From the NCBI GenBank assembly GCA_963837755.1, contig CAWIOP010000003.1, positions 1,116,001 to 1,180,000 on the forward strand: DNA of 64,000 nt, in the 5' to 3' direction. Below the pieces are notes generated by a model. The model worked only from the letters and a program-made list of their open reading frames with translations. It was not told where the DNA came from and did not search any database. This DNA comes from JADGHX01 sp963837755. GTDB lineage: Bacteria; Pseudomonadota; Gammaproteobacteria; Steroidobacterales; Steroidobacteraceae. This document shows, piece after piece, positions 1-10,644 of this stretch. Position 1 is the first letter of the stretch. Each line of letters opens with the position of its first letter. Position numbers and translations under genes: made by a program.

Positions 1-703
1 TGACCGGGTTGCCCGCCGCCGCCGTCGTCGCCCTGGTTGAACGGCAGGAACTCCGTCGCCGGGCCCGTCGAGCCGCGTCGTCATGTGCACTTCGCTGTTG
101 CTGACCGCGAAATGCACCAGCGCGCCGCTGGGAAACGACAGCAGCGGCTCGGCGGCCTGGCCCTTCGGGCTGCGGCTGGCGGTCGAAGCGGTACTGGTCG
201 ATGGCGTCGCTCGATGCTCTGCGTGAAGTCGGTCTTCAGCTCGACCGTGGCCACCGGCATGCCGTTGAGGAACAGCACGAGGTCGATGCAGTTCTCGTTG
301 TGCAGCGAGTAGCGCACCTGCCGCACCACGCGCAGCCGGTTGGCGGCGTAGCGGGCGAGGATGTCCGGGTTCATCGCCAGCGCCGGCTTGAACTGGGCGA
401 GCTTCAGCGGCTGCCGCAGGCCCAGCAGCTCGATGCCGTGGCGCAGCACATCGAGCGTGCCGCGCTGGTCGAGCTGGTCGCGCAGGCGGGCGAGCAATAC
501 TTCGGCGGCGCCGGTGCCGTGATTCTTTAGCAGCGTCCCAGGCCTTGGGCTGTGTGCGCCTGCACCCAGCGGACGACGTCCGGTGAGAACAGTGCGAGCC
601 CTCGGTCGTAGTCGGCTGCATCGCCTCCTGCATAGAGCCAGCCGTGGGCGGCGAGATGCTGGCAGATCTCGACCTCGAAGTTGATTTCTTTGTGCAGGCT
701 CAT
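1..703 (-). pseudogene. hsdR: Type I restriction enzyme R subunit, 5' part, frameshifted, cut by window edge
   Basis: HsdR is the nuclease/translocase subunit of type I restriction-modification. The start at 703 (MSLHKEINFEVEICQHL) follows GAGGAAG about 12 bases upstream. The visible part is the N-terminal nuclease domain: the track LVLFLNGMPVATVELKTDF carries the ELK catalytic signature. The reading frame is broken near 530, near 210 and at least twice more before the edge; continuing family-like peptides (DAIDQYRFDRQP, then EPLLSFPSGALVHFAVSN, then EFLPFNQGDD) appear in successive frames. Most look like one extra base in GC runs. It lies downstream of hsdS with a 110-base gap, as the last gene of an M-S-R operon. 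Either a decayed gene or a stretch of poor sequence. Confidence 0.85.
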
Positions 704-813
704 ATGCGTCACTGACTTCCTCTGGCAGGCGCGCATTCGTGTGTCACGTTCTCATCTTGAGAACAATCGTAGCTGATTTGAGAACGACGCCGCCGCGTCT
801 TCCTTGTTGTTTG

Positions 814-2186
814 CTAAGCGGCTGAGCGTCGCTCCTTGATGTTGCGAACGTCGATCTGGCCGGTCACGGTGGCCGAGATCAGGGCAGTACGGCGTTCGCG
901 GAGGAGGTCGATGGCGTGTTGGGCCTCACTCGCAAGGGCGTCGAGTTGTCGCAATCGCTCGATCAGGGTGTCAACTATCTGTTTCTGTTCCTCAAGGGGA
1001 GGAACTGGAAGTGGCATAGACGTCCATGCTTCCATACGCAGCACGGTAGTGCCGTGCGCCGCCTCGTCGACCCGCGCCAACGTTTCGCGGGCGGATCCGC
1101 GCAAAGCCCATGACAGATAGCGACCGTCAAGCGCCGAACAAGGTGAAAGAGCTTTCAGGTCTTGATTTATCGCCATCGGGACAAGTGCCGTAACGACGGG
1201 AAAGGTGTGGATCAGGATCATTCCCCGGACAACTATCAGAATGCTTCCTGCCGGGACCAGGTCAGCGACGCCATCATCAACAGCTTTGGTGGTGATGTGA
1301 TCCTCGGTGTCGGACAACTGCTCGCCCTTCAGGTCTTTCGAAGAGGCCCAAGGGATATCTCCATCCCAGTAGTCAAGGTTTCCTTTGCTCGGAGTCCCTC
1401 CGCTCGTCATATTCACGAGATGCTTGACTGGCGCAACCTTCCAATGAGCCGGCACCTCACCGAGCCATTCGATCCCGGAGTCCTTCATGGGGGCGTGGGG
1501 ATTCAGGCCTTTGGTGACCGCGTGGGAGATGACGGCCTGGCGCTTTTCTTTCAGCAGCTCCATCAACCGCTGCTGCTCTCCACGAGCGCGTCGATCTTCG
1601 CGGTTTCGCGGTCCAGAAAATCAGCAATGACCGTCTGCTCGCCCATCGGCGGTACGACAATCGCACGAGAGGCTGTTACGGATAGCGGAATCCGAGAACG
1701 GGTCGACCCAGACGAAAGTGAAGCCTGCATCCATAACAGAGCTCGCCGTTAGGTAGAACGCAGCAAACTTCGGGAGCAGCTTTCCCGTATCGAGCCGGAA
1801 ACGAAAGCAATCCGCCTTCACCATCGCCGGTTCAATGCCTGCCGGTGCCACGCAGGCCCTCCCAACGGAATTGTTCTCGTCGCCGAGCCCTGCGATCAAT
1901 AGATCGCCCTCCAGAACCTCGTGGCTGCTCGAAAGCTCCGTCCGGAAGTACGCTTCGGAAATGAATGCCTCGTTGGAACCATCGAATCCTTCGCCCTTGA
2001 TATTTTGAAGCCGGATAACTCGGACTCCGCTGTCTACGTAGTGTTCAGACTTCAGCCCCGAGCCAAACGGGCCGTCACATTTGGCGATCGTGAATCGCCC
2101 CAGAGTCCCCACTACCCAATGCTCGGCACCTCGCCCAGCCACTCGACGCCGCTGTCCTTGTACTTCGGATATCGCGGAAAGCTCAT
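814..2186 (-). pseudogene. hsdS: Type I restriction specificity subunit, frameshifted
   Basis: HsdS recognises the DNA target for the HsdM/HsdR complex. The start at 2186 (MSFPRYPKYKDSGVEWLGEV) overlaps the hsdM stop as ATGA. Two target-recognition halves are visible: the first around 2120-1680 (LGRFTIAKCDGPFGSGLK, RLQNIKGEG) and the second at 1566-830, each beginning with the typical SGIEWLGEVPAHW phrase; the conserved spacer helices read EEQKQIVDTLIERLRQLDAL and ELLKEKRQAVISHAVTKGL. Frame breaks occur near 2123 (one G missing before EHW), near 1676, and near 1575 (one A missing before QQRLMELL). The C-terminal half is intact as a 250-codon open frame, so repair by three bases would restore the whole protein. 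Confidence 0.85.
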
Positions 2187-3930
2187 TTCGACAGCCCCCC
2201 GATCATCGTCAGGATGCGGTCGGTGACGCCTTCAGCTCGGCGTCGATCTCGGCCAGCGGCGCGCGGCGGCTTGAAGACGTAGAAGTGGCGGTTGAACGGG
2301 ATCTCGTAGCCGACCTTCGTCTTCTCGTGGTCGATCCAGGCATCCGGCGCGTGCGGCAGCACTTCGCGCTTGAAGTAGGTCTCGACGTCCTCGCTGAGCG
2401 GCACGTTCTCGGTGTCGCGCAGGTTGGCGTCCGGCAGCGGCTTGCCTTTGGCCTTGCCCTTCGTGCCGAGCACGATCTTGCCGGCCGCGTCGCGCTCGCG
2501 GGCGCTCGACGGTGATGGTGCGGTAGCCGAAGTCCTCGTTCTTGAAGATGCGGCTGATGGGCACGCCGTCGCGCGTCGACTTCCTCGAAATCGCCGAACA
2601 GGCGGGTGATGTCGTCGATGTGCTCGGGGCTCAGTTCCTTGCGCTTGCTGCCCAGGCTCTTGCGCATCTTCTGCCAGAAGCTGCTGGCGTCGATGAGCTG
2701 CAGCTTGCCCTTGCGCTGCGGCGGGCTTGCGGTTGCTGACGATCCAGACGTAGGTGCTGATGCCGGTGTTGTAGAACATGTCGGTGGGCAGGCCGATGAT
2801 GGCCTCGACCAGGTCGTTCTCCAGCACGTAGCGGCGGATCTCGCTCTCGCCCGAGCCCGCGCCGCCGGTGAACAGCGGCGAGCCGTTGAGGACGATGCCG
2901 AAGCGGCTGCCGCCGTCCTTGGCCGGGCGCATCTTGGAGATCAGGTGCAGCAGGAACAGCAGCGAGCCGTCGCTGACGCGCGGCAGGCCGGGGCCGAAGC
3001 GGCCGTTGAAGCCCTGCTGCTCGGCTTCCTTGCGGATTTCCTTCTCGATCTTCTTCCACTCCACGCCGAACGGCGGATTGGAGAGCATGTAGTCGAAGTG
3101 CTTGCCGGGCAGGCCGTCGTCGGAGAGCGTGTTGCCGAAGATGATGTTGGCGATGTCCTGCCCCTTGATGAGCATGTCGGCCTTGCAGATGGCGTAGGAC
3201 TCGGCGTTCAGCTCCTGCCCGTACATCACCAGCCGGGCGTCGGGGTTCAGGCTCGGCGAGGTGCTCGCCGGCGACGCGACAGCATGCCGCCGGTGCCGGC
3301 CGTGGGGTCGTAGATCGAGCGCACGACGCCGGGCTTGGTCAGCGCGTCGTCGTCCTCGATGAAGAGCAGGTTGACCATCAGCCGGATGACTTCGCGCGGC
3401 GTGAAGTGCTCGCCGGCGGTCTCGTTGGAGAGTTCGGCGAACTTGCGGATCAGTTCCTCGAACACCAGCGCCCATCTGGGCGTTGCTGACGGCCTCGGGG
3501 TGCAGGTCGATGTTGGCGAACTTCTCGGTGACCAGGTAGAGCAGCCCGGCCTTGGCCAGCCGGTCGATCTGGGTGTGGAAGTCGAAGCGCTCGAAGATGT
3601 CGCGCACGGCCGGCGAGAACGCCTGCATGTAGGCGCGCAGGTTCTCGCCGATGTGGTCCTGGTCGCCCATCAGCTTCTTCAGGTCGAGCGGCGAGGTGTT
3701 GTAGAAGAGCTGGCCGGACTTCGCAGCAGGAACGGCTCGGGGTTCAGCCCGGCCTTCTCGCGCTTGTCCAGCTCGGCCAGCACGGCCGGCTTGGTGGCTT
3801 CCAGCACGCAGTCGAGGCGGCGCAGCACGGTGAACGGCAGGATGACCTTGCCGTACTCGGACTGCTTGTAGTCGCCGCGCAGCAGATCGGCGACGGACCA
3901 GATGAAGGAGGAGAGGTTGGTGTTGGCCAA
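2183..3930 (-). pseudogene. hsdM: Type I DNA methyltransferase M subunit, frameshifted
   Basis: HsdM is the N6-adenine methyltransferase of the type I complex. The N-terminus (SSFIWSVADLLRGDYKQSEY) is read from a TTG at 3930. The SAM-binding motif DPTAGTGGM lies near 3300 and the catalytic motif NPPF near 3075. The C-terminus (VGYEIPFNRHFYVFKPP) ends in the hsdS start overlap. Family-like peptides jump frame at least six times (near 3720, 3470, 3275, 2740, 2580, 2510, 2265). It is the first gene of the M-S-R operon; the 330 bases upstream to the NYN gene contain no other gene I can support. As written it cannot make one protein. Confidence 0.85.
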
Positions 3931-4262
3931 AATAGGTCCCTGAGGTCGTTCGTGGCGGTTCGCACCGATGTGCCGTTGGGCTTCCAGCGCGTTCGCCGAT
4001 CAAGTCGTTGTGCGTACACGGAAAGAGGCATGTGCCGTGCGCTAATCGCCGGAATTATCACGAAGTTTGGCGTGATCCGCATCCCTGATTGCTTATGCCG
4101 CGCCTTCCGTGCGGCCGTTGGACTGGTCGCTGGTGTCGGCGACCAGGAGCCGGGAGACGTCGGGCGGCCCTAGACTGCCTTGGCGGTCACCGCCGGCGCA
4201 GTAGCCCTCGGCCGTGGGTTGAGGTTTCGGGCTGCAACAATAGGCGGAGAGGGGCTATAAGG

Positions 4263-5087
4263 TCAGGCGGCGATGAGCGTTGCGGTCTCGGAAGCCGGCC
4301 TCGGGAAAACCGACACCACGCCATCCACATGCTCGGTCAGTTCGTCGCCAACCCGCTGCCACAGCGGATCGAGCAGGAACTCCACGCCTTCTCTTCGTGC
4401 GAGCTTCGCCGCAGGTACAAAATCGCTGTCGCCAGTGACGAGAATGATCGTGTCGACCTGATGTTTGAGCATCATGCTGGCGATATCTAGACCGATGCGC
4501 ATATCGACTCCCTTCTGGCGGAGCCCGAGGGTGACGTCATCCTCCCTCATTTCTCGCCAGATCGTTGCGAGCTCGTGCAATTCGCGCTGACCCTCTTCGC
4601 TCAGAGCCAGGAGCGTCGCGCTCTGTCCCTGCTTGACAGCCGTGTCGAAACGCTCCAGCCACTTCCCGGTCTTCAATACCTGACGTGTAAGTCGTGTCGA
4701 CAGACGCCATTCGTCCACCTTGGCAACGTGGCCAAGCCGTAGCGCAAACTTGCGCTTGTGGCGCAGTTCGGAGAACAGGCTTCTACGAAACGTCGCGGTC
4801 TCGCTTTTGTTGAAGTCGACGCGCTGATTCAGGACGGGATGATGGCAAAGGCCTCTATACGGCAGGGCGTCGTAGTAAAACAGGCGATAGACGTGGTCGA
4901 GCCAGAAGTCTTCCGAGTTCTGACCGGCGCCGGAGCTAGTGAGGCGCTGGACGTGACGCTTGCACAGAAGCCGCGTAGTCTCCGCCACTTGGGCCGGGGC
5001 AGTGCGGAATTGCGGCTCCACCAGGTGTGGCAGTCGCTTGAGGAAGAAGCCGCCGTCAATCAGGACGGCAATCCGCCGAACTCTCAT
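4263..5087 (-). CDS. NYN/LabA-type PIN-fold nuclease
   Basis: A 274-residue NYN-domain protein (LabA/DUF88 branch of the PIN-like metal-dependent RNases). Acidic positions of the fold are visible: AVLIDGGFF at residues 6-14, DMRIGLDIASMML in the centre and VTGDSDFVPAA after it, the last being the hallmark of the family. I chose the start at 5087 (MRVRRIAVLIDGG) because the first beta strand with its catalytic Asp begins right after it; an upstream in-frame ATG at 5234 would add about 50 non-family residues and read through a terminator-like hairpin. It sits between the hsd operon and the DUF4011 helicase on the same strand, which suggests an RNA- or DNA-cleaving part of the defence island; substrate unknown. 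Confidence 0.8.
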   Translation of the reverse strand: MRVRRIAVLIDGGFFLKRLPHLVEPQFRTAPAQVAETTRLLCKRHVQRLTSSGAGQNSEDFWLDHVYRLFYYDALPYRGLCHHPVLNQRVDFNKSETATFRRSLFSELRHKRKFALRLGHVAKVDEWRLSTRLTRQVLKTGKWLERFDTAVKQGQSATLLALSEEGQRELHELATIWREMREDDVTLGLRQKGVDMRIGLDIASMMLKHQVDTIILVTGDSDFVPAAKLARREGVEFLLDPLWQRVGDELTEHVDGVVSVFPRPASETATLIAA

Positions 5088-5101
5088 GTACGTGCCTCGA
5101 G

Positions 5102-5124
5102 AAAAAAGAAAGCCCCGCGCTTTC
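5102..5124 (-). terminator. Rho-independent terminator-like hairpin just upstream of the NYN gene
   Basis: On the minus strand a six-base stem (GAAAGC / GCTTTC) closes a GCGGG loop and is followed by a run of T. It lies 15-37 bases ahead of the NYN start codon, in the transcript coming from the helicase gene. It may end helicase transcription or act as an attenuator in front of the nuclease. Confidence 0.5.
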
Positions 5125-5371
5125 TGCAAACGCTCGGGATAATTGAGCGGGGTACTCACGGGGGCGGATGCGAGGATGATGATCATAGCCATCATCAAAG
5201 TCAACGGATGCGAGCAGCAAATTCTCCCCGCCAATGTCCTTGTATATTCGGCGTTTCAGGCTTGAAAACGCCGTCGTGGCAGATGCTTCTCGCGCCCTCC
5301 GATTGAACTACTCGATACCGTCGAATAGTTGCCGCGGCGTGGATCTCTTCGTCTGAGAAAATGTCCGCGCG

Positions 5372-5575
5372 CTGCAAAGACCCGCATGGCTCGCAATCTC
5401 TGCACGCGACTCCATCGCATCAGTGCCCGCCGTGCGATGTGCGCTCAGCGCAACGATAACCTCCCCGTCATCAGCGTCTCCGTCCTGGCCTCGCGTCGCC
5501 TACCTGGCGTCAACGGCAGCAGGAGGCACGTGTATGGACCGGCAGGATCATCTCCCTGTAGCGAGCCGGCTGTCC
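5372..5575 (+). pseudogene. Remnant of a SymE two-gene cassette
   Basis: This segment aligns in pieces with the intact cassette at 16125-16873. Bases 5372-5452 match its leader (from 16196 on). The next stretch matches the ORF1 codons for LPVISVSVLA. The end matches the last ORF1 codons and the first SymE codons (MDRQDHLPV here, MNSQDQLPV in the intact copy). The central parts of ORF1 and most of symE are missing, so two internal deletions occurred. It ends exactly where the helicase gene's stop codon begins on the other strand. Non-functional. Confidence 0.75.
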
Positions 5576-8500
5576 TCATGCATTCGCGAGTTCGAGGTGC
5601 TCGCCGCCGCTCTCAATCGCTGCCACCAGACGTTCCAACTCTGCAGCGGGGCGATGGAACCAATCAGAACTCCAGATGCGGTAGATGATCCAACCCTGAT
5701 CCTGAAGGACAGTCTTTCTGAGTCGGTCGCGATCGCGCGCGCTCCGGCTTCCGCTATAAGAAGCGCCGTCGCATTCGATCCCGAGAACGTACCGACCCGG
5801 CCCTTCAGGGTCTGCGATCGCGAGATCGACGAAGCAGCCTGCTGTGCCGATATTGGTGTGCACGTTGTATCCGCGCTCTTTGAGCGCCTCCGCAACCTGC
5901 TGTTCGAACATGTCTTGGATGTCGTCGTTCCGGTTCTGAAGGATAGACAAGCGGCCGGTACGCGCGTAATGCAGGAATAGCTTGAACGCCGCGACTCCTT
6001 TGCTTTTCGTACGCTCCAGGTCGATGTCTTCGTCTGTTATAGAGGAGAAGATTTCGCACCGCCGTTTAGCACGGCTGATCAGAACGTTCAGTCGCCGTTC
6101 TCCGCCTTCCGTGGTCAGTGGTCCAAATTGCATCGAGACCTTTCCTTGGGCATCGCGTCCATAGCCTACCGAAATGTAGATCACATCTCGTTCGTCTCCC
6201 TGAATGTTTTCGAGGTTCTTGACGAAGAACGGCTCATCTGCGTGCCTTGCGAAGAATCCCTCTGTTTCTGGTTGTTGGCGCCGAAGCAATTCAAGCTCGT
6301 CCATGATGGCCCGGCGCTGCTTCGTGGAAAATGTCGCGATGCCGAGACTCAGTTCGGGAGAGCGTCGAGCGTGCTCGATGACGGCCGCGGCAACGACTTT
6401 GGCTTCCGCGGCGTTCACACTAGTTTCTCCCCGTCCATAGACATTCTCGGGCATGTGCCGCAAGCGAAGTCCCATGCCGGCGTCCCCGTTATAGGGGCTC
6501 GGGACAATGAACAGTTTGTTCTCGTAGAACTGGCTGTTTGAAACGGCAATCAAGGATTGATGTCGGCTGCGATAGTGCCATCGAAGCATGCGCTGAGGGA
6601 GCCCACGGGCCCGACACAGTCCGAGGATGCTTTCGATGTCCGCGGGGGAGGCTCCCTGGTCGTCGTCATCGCGATCGTCCGCCAGTAGCTTTGCGAAGAA
6701 CCGGGTGGGAGGTAGCTGCCGCTCGTCTCCAACGATCACTAATTGCTTCGCGCGCGCGATTGCACCCAGCGCGTCTACTGGTTGAACCTGGCTGGCTTCA
6801 TCTATCACGAGCATGTCGAATTCGACCACGCCGGGGGGCAGGAACTGCGCCACCGACAAAGGGCTCATCATGAATACTGGCTTGAGTGCTTGAACAGCTG
6901 GCGCGCACTTCTGAATCAGCTGGCGAATGGGCATATGCCTTCGCAGCCGCTCCATTTCGGCGCGAAGCACGCCTGTCGGGCCTGCGGCACCACCGTTTTT
7001 CGGGAGTCGCTCATGATGAGCGATCAAGACCTGTTTGACTGCGTGACTGATCCGGCGCCGATCAAGCTCTACGAACCTCTCGACCAGTTGCGTGTGTTTG
7101 AGGCCGTCGAATCTCGCCAGTTCGGGCCAAGCGCTGGTCTGCTTCGCCAGCAGCGCTTCATAGTAAGCAAGATCGAATGCCGAAGTAGCTGCCTCTGCCG
7201 ACACCGCTCCCGACTCCATCGCATCGACCACGGCGGCCAGTCCCTTGCGTCGCGCCTCGTTGGCTCGGGCGAGATACGTTGCCCACTCCGGCAATCTCTC
7301 CGGATTGGTATGCCATTGTTCGAGTTGACGGGACAAACTCTCCACATCCGTGTCGCCGGGGTCCTTTTTCAGGCTCTTGGTTCCCTGAAAACTCAGCTGA
7401 ACGAAGAGATCGCGAGCGGCGCCTTTCAGTCGCTCGGCATAGGTAACGGCCTTCTCGGCTGCACTTAATTGGGCGGCCGGGTTCGGCGTCTTCGACGCGA
7501 GGCCGCAAAGATCCGGATTGGCCGTTACCCATGCGATCGCGCGCTTGAGTTCCTCCGCTTCCGATTCGATGCCGTGCCAGATCGCTCCAAACACTGAGCG
7601 GGCGGTGTCATGGAAACCGTCCAGGGCAGCGATCGCACCCTGCGCTTGCTTGATGAGGGCAACTCGTTGAACGAGCGTCTCGACCGATTGGTCCATTCCT
7701 TCGCTGAACGCCGCGCACGGAGCACTGACCGTTCTCCAGAAGGCACACTTCTCACGAATCAAGCTCAGAGGAATGCGACCGGCTAGTGTCTCCTCGCCCC
7801 ACTGTGTCTTCTGGGCGTTGACCATGCCTTCGTTGATGGGCCTGAATTCTTCGCGGGCTTGGCTCAGCACTGGGCGAAGGCGCTTTCCGACCTCCGCAGC
7901 CAGTTCCCGATCACCCACGTCCGCGAGGCGTTGTCGCGCGTCGGCGCCGAACGGCCGTATCTCGCGCATCCAGGCCAAGACTGCCCGGAGAAAGTCTACG
8001 TTTGATTTGTCGCGTTCCCAGTTTCCCCCGAACGCTTCCAGCCCTTGAGCTTCTTGCGCGACGACCGTTCGTTGCGCTGCATGGGCTTTGATGAGCACGT
8101 CCAGTGCATGAAGCATCTGTTCACTAGACAGACTCTTGGGGGAGATGCAGAGTGATTTGACGAGTCGGTTGGCGCGACGCCAGTTTCCACTCAGAAACCG
8201 AAGCCAGCTTCCGCCCAGAGCAGCGAGGTGCCCGCGGGCTTCGGCGAGGTCAGTGGACCATGCGACGTCATTGAATACTTGATCGAGTGTCTTGCGAGCA
8301 GACTGAATCTTCTCGACGGCATTCACGAGTTCGGCAATGGATTCGATTCCCTCGCTCCCACACGTGGGAGACAAGGGCTTCGCGCTTGAGATCCGGAATA
8401 CCGGACGCGTGCTCGGCCAAAGTGGCAAGTCTGTGGGCAGAATCCAGGGTCAACGGCGCCACTTCACGGAATACTTGGCTCAGCCGAACCAGATCCGCCT

Positions 8501-10493
8501 GGCTTCTTTCGAGTAGGCCATGCACCGTGGCGATGCCAGAAAGCTCTTTCCCGAGGGTGAAAGACTCGGGCAGCTCAGCAAGGGCGGTCTGCGCCTGAGA
8601 CCAGTCCGACGACAGCGATCTGGTTGGCGCGAAGCGCGAAACTTGCGCTCGGAGCGTTTGTGCCGACTCGAGCCGGCTCACCACTTGGGTGGGAGCCTGC
8701 AGTCCCTGCCAAATCGGTGAGAGAAAAGCCTCGGATCCCAATTTTGGAGCGGAAACAAGGATCTTCGCCCGGTCGAGCAGCTGGCCCGCATGGTCGAATT
8801 TCGTCGGTCGTTGTAGTTCGAGCTGCGCGGACAAAGAGGCTGCGAATGCCGCCCACGAATCGAGGGTCGTGCGCACTTTGCCAATGGACTCGATCAAACG
8901 ATCGCGGTCGTTGGGCAGCAGCCCGTCATTGCCGATGCCATACCATGGGTGATCGCACGGGGTGCCCATGCGTCCGACTCGCTCGGAAAGATCCTGAATC
9001 AAGGCCGTCCTTTCGGCCTTCTGGTAAGGCGCCCATTCGGTGGGGCCGTTGAGTCTCAGTTGACCGGTACTGTGCCCTAGTCGTTTGAGGCGAACGAGGT
9101 GCCCGATAGTTTGATAAGGCGTTAGCTCGGATGGGCTGTGACGCGTATGCAGCTTCGCCACGTGATCGTTGAGTTCGTCGCGCGCCTCAGTCAACTGGCG
9201 AACGATCTGGTCTCCGCGTTCGCTCCGCGGCGGACCCAGTTGCCACGTGCGTTTCAGCTCTTCCAGCAGCGAGCGTTTGTTTGCCTTGTTGCTATGTAGT
9301 TCCAGGCACGCAACACCGACCTCGATTCTGTCCAGCCTACGTTTGACAACATCGAGCGCGGCCATTTTCTCGGCGACGAACAGTACCTTCTTCCCGTCCG
9401 CCACCGCTGCCGCGATGATGTTGGCGATGGTCTGCGATTTGCCAGTGCCGGGTGGGCCTTGCACTAACAAATGTTTCCCGCCTCTCGCATCGTGAACGAC
9501 TAGCGACTGAGAGCTGTCGCAGTCCATCACATGAAGCATGTCTTGCGGTGGAATTAGCGGGTCGATGTTGGAGTCATCGTGGGACAGCTCCGTATGAGGA
9601 AAGCCGTCGCAGACGACGCCGCGAAGAGTCGGGATGGACTCGAAGCCACCAACGACGTTCCACTGTTCCGGGTCGAGGTCCCGATACATCATGAACTTCG
9701 CGAAGGAGAACAGGCCGAGCACAGCGTCGTTCGGCAGAACCTCCCAGTGTTGCTTGCCTGAAACCATGGCTCTTACTGCAGCCATGTAGGCACCGATGTC
9801 GAGCACTTCGAAATCAGTGATCTCGGGAAGCTTTAACCCATGCGAGCGCGTTAGGAATGCCTGCAGAGAAAGGTTCGCCTGTATGTCATCCCCGGACCAG
9901 CGGAGGTGAAATTTCTCGCCGGCAGTGCCTCTCTCCAGTGCCACCGGTACGAGCACCAAAGGCGCGTAACGATCCGTGTCTGGTGTGGCCTGATCCCGCC
10001 ATTTCAGGTACCCGATGGCGAGATAAAGGATGTTGACGCCTTGTTCTTCCTGCAGAGTCTTGGCGTCGATGTACAGGTCGAGAAGTCGCTTCTGAAGTCC
10101 GGCAGATGTGAGGCGAGTTGCGAGATGCAGGTCCCAGTGCACCGCCAAACGTCCCTGCTCGTCGAGTTCCGCATCGGGCTGCTCCAGCGAGCCGATGGCT
10201 TCAGCCGCCTCAGGGGCTAAAGGGTCTGTCTCCTCGGCCGTCGCATCCGGGTCCACCCGGCCAGGAGTGAACGTGAAGCGCTTCTCGTCGACGACGAGCG
10301 TTCTGTACATCGCCTCCGCGAGCTCATTGACGACCTCGACGATGCGCGCCTTCCCGTTTCGAGGCGTATTGAGAAGTCTGTTCCGTGTTGAGAGATCGAG
10401 CAGCTCGATGCGGGCGCGCCTGATCTTTTCGATCAGGGGCAAGTCTCCTTCCAGAGCGGACTTCTCGGCAGAGGCGGGACTGCCTTGTTCCAT
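5576..10493 (-). CDS. DUF4011 superfamily-1 helicase with C-terminal Vsr-like nuclease (one frameshift)
   Basis: About 1638 residues if one frame break near 8360 is bridged (one extra G in a GGG run). The N-terminus (EKIRRARIELLDLSTRNRLL) is the DUF4011 signature. Walker A reads QGPPGTGKSQTIANII near residue 344, the UPF1-type Walker B is LVIDEASQVQPVDAL near 1234, motif III is VGDERQLPPT, and motifs V/VI read NIQGDERDVIYIS and NVLISRAKRR. The last 110 residues are a Vsr/MTES_1575-like PD-(D/E)xK nuclease (VDLAIADPEG, LGIECDGASY). Single-gene helicases of this architecture have been reported as anti-phage (the Hhe type, DUF4011-helicase-Vsr-DUF3320). I see no DUF3320 tail: the frame stops where the SymE remnant begins. 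The start at 10493 follows GGGAG with an 8-base gap. Anti-phage function is inferred from family and context. Confidence 0.8.
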
Positions 10494-10644
10494 CTGCGAG
10501 CTCCCTGATGTTATTTAGTATCCCAAATCATATAAATTCTGAGTTCCCTCGCACGCTTACCTATCCTTGGTGTATTTATCGTAAGCCCACTTCGCGGTCT
10601 CAATCTATGGGATGGTTCACGCTCGACATAAGGAGTGCGCTGGC
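10494..10644. promoter_or_regulatory. Divergent intergenic region between helicase and Abi gene
   Basis: This 151-base stretch is the most AT-rich of its neighbourhood (runs such as TATAAATT and TTATTTAGTA near 10510-10535). It separates two divergently transcribed defence genes, so it should hold both promoters. AAGGAG sits nine bases before the Abi start. I could not choose one -35/-10 pair with confidence. Confidence 0.4.

Noticed and set aside
2183..4003. A single 606-codon frame covering hsdM
   Set aside because: It is open by chance across several frames: only parts match HsdM and the rest (runs of Arg/Ala) is out-of-frame text.
8350..8380. Programmed frameshift in the helicase gene
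   Set aside because: The break is in a plain GGG run without a slippery heptamer or downstream structure; a simple indel explains it better.
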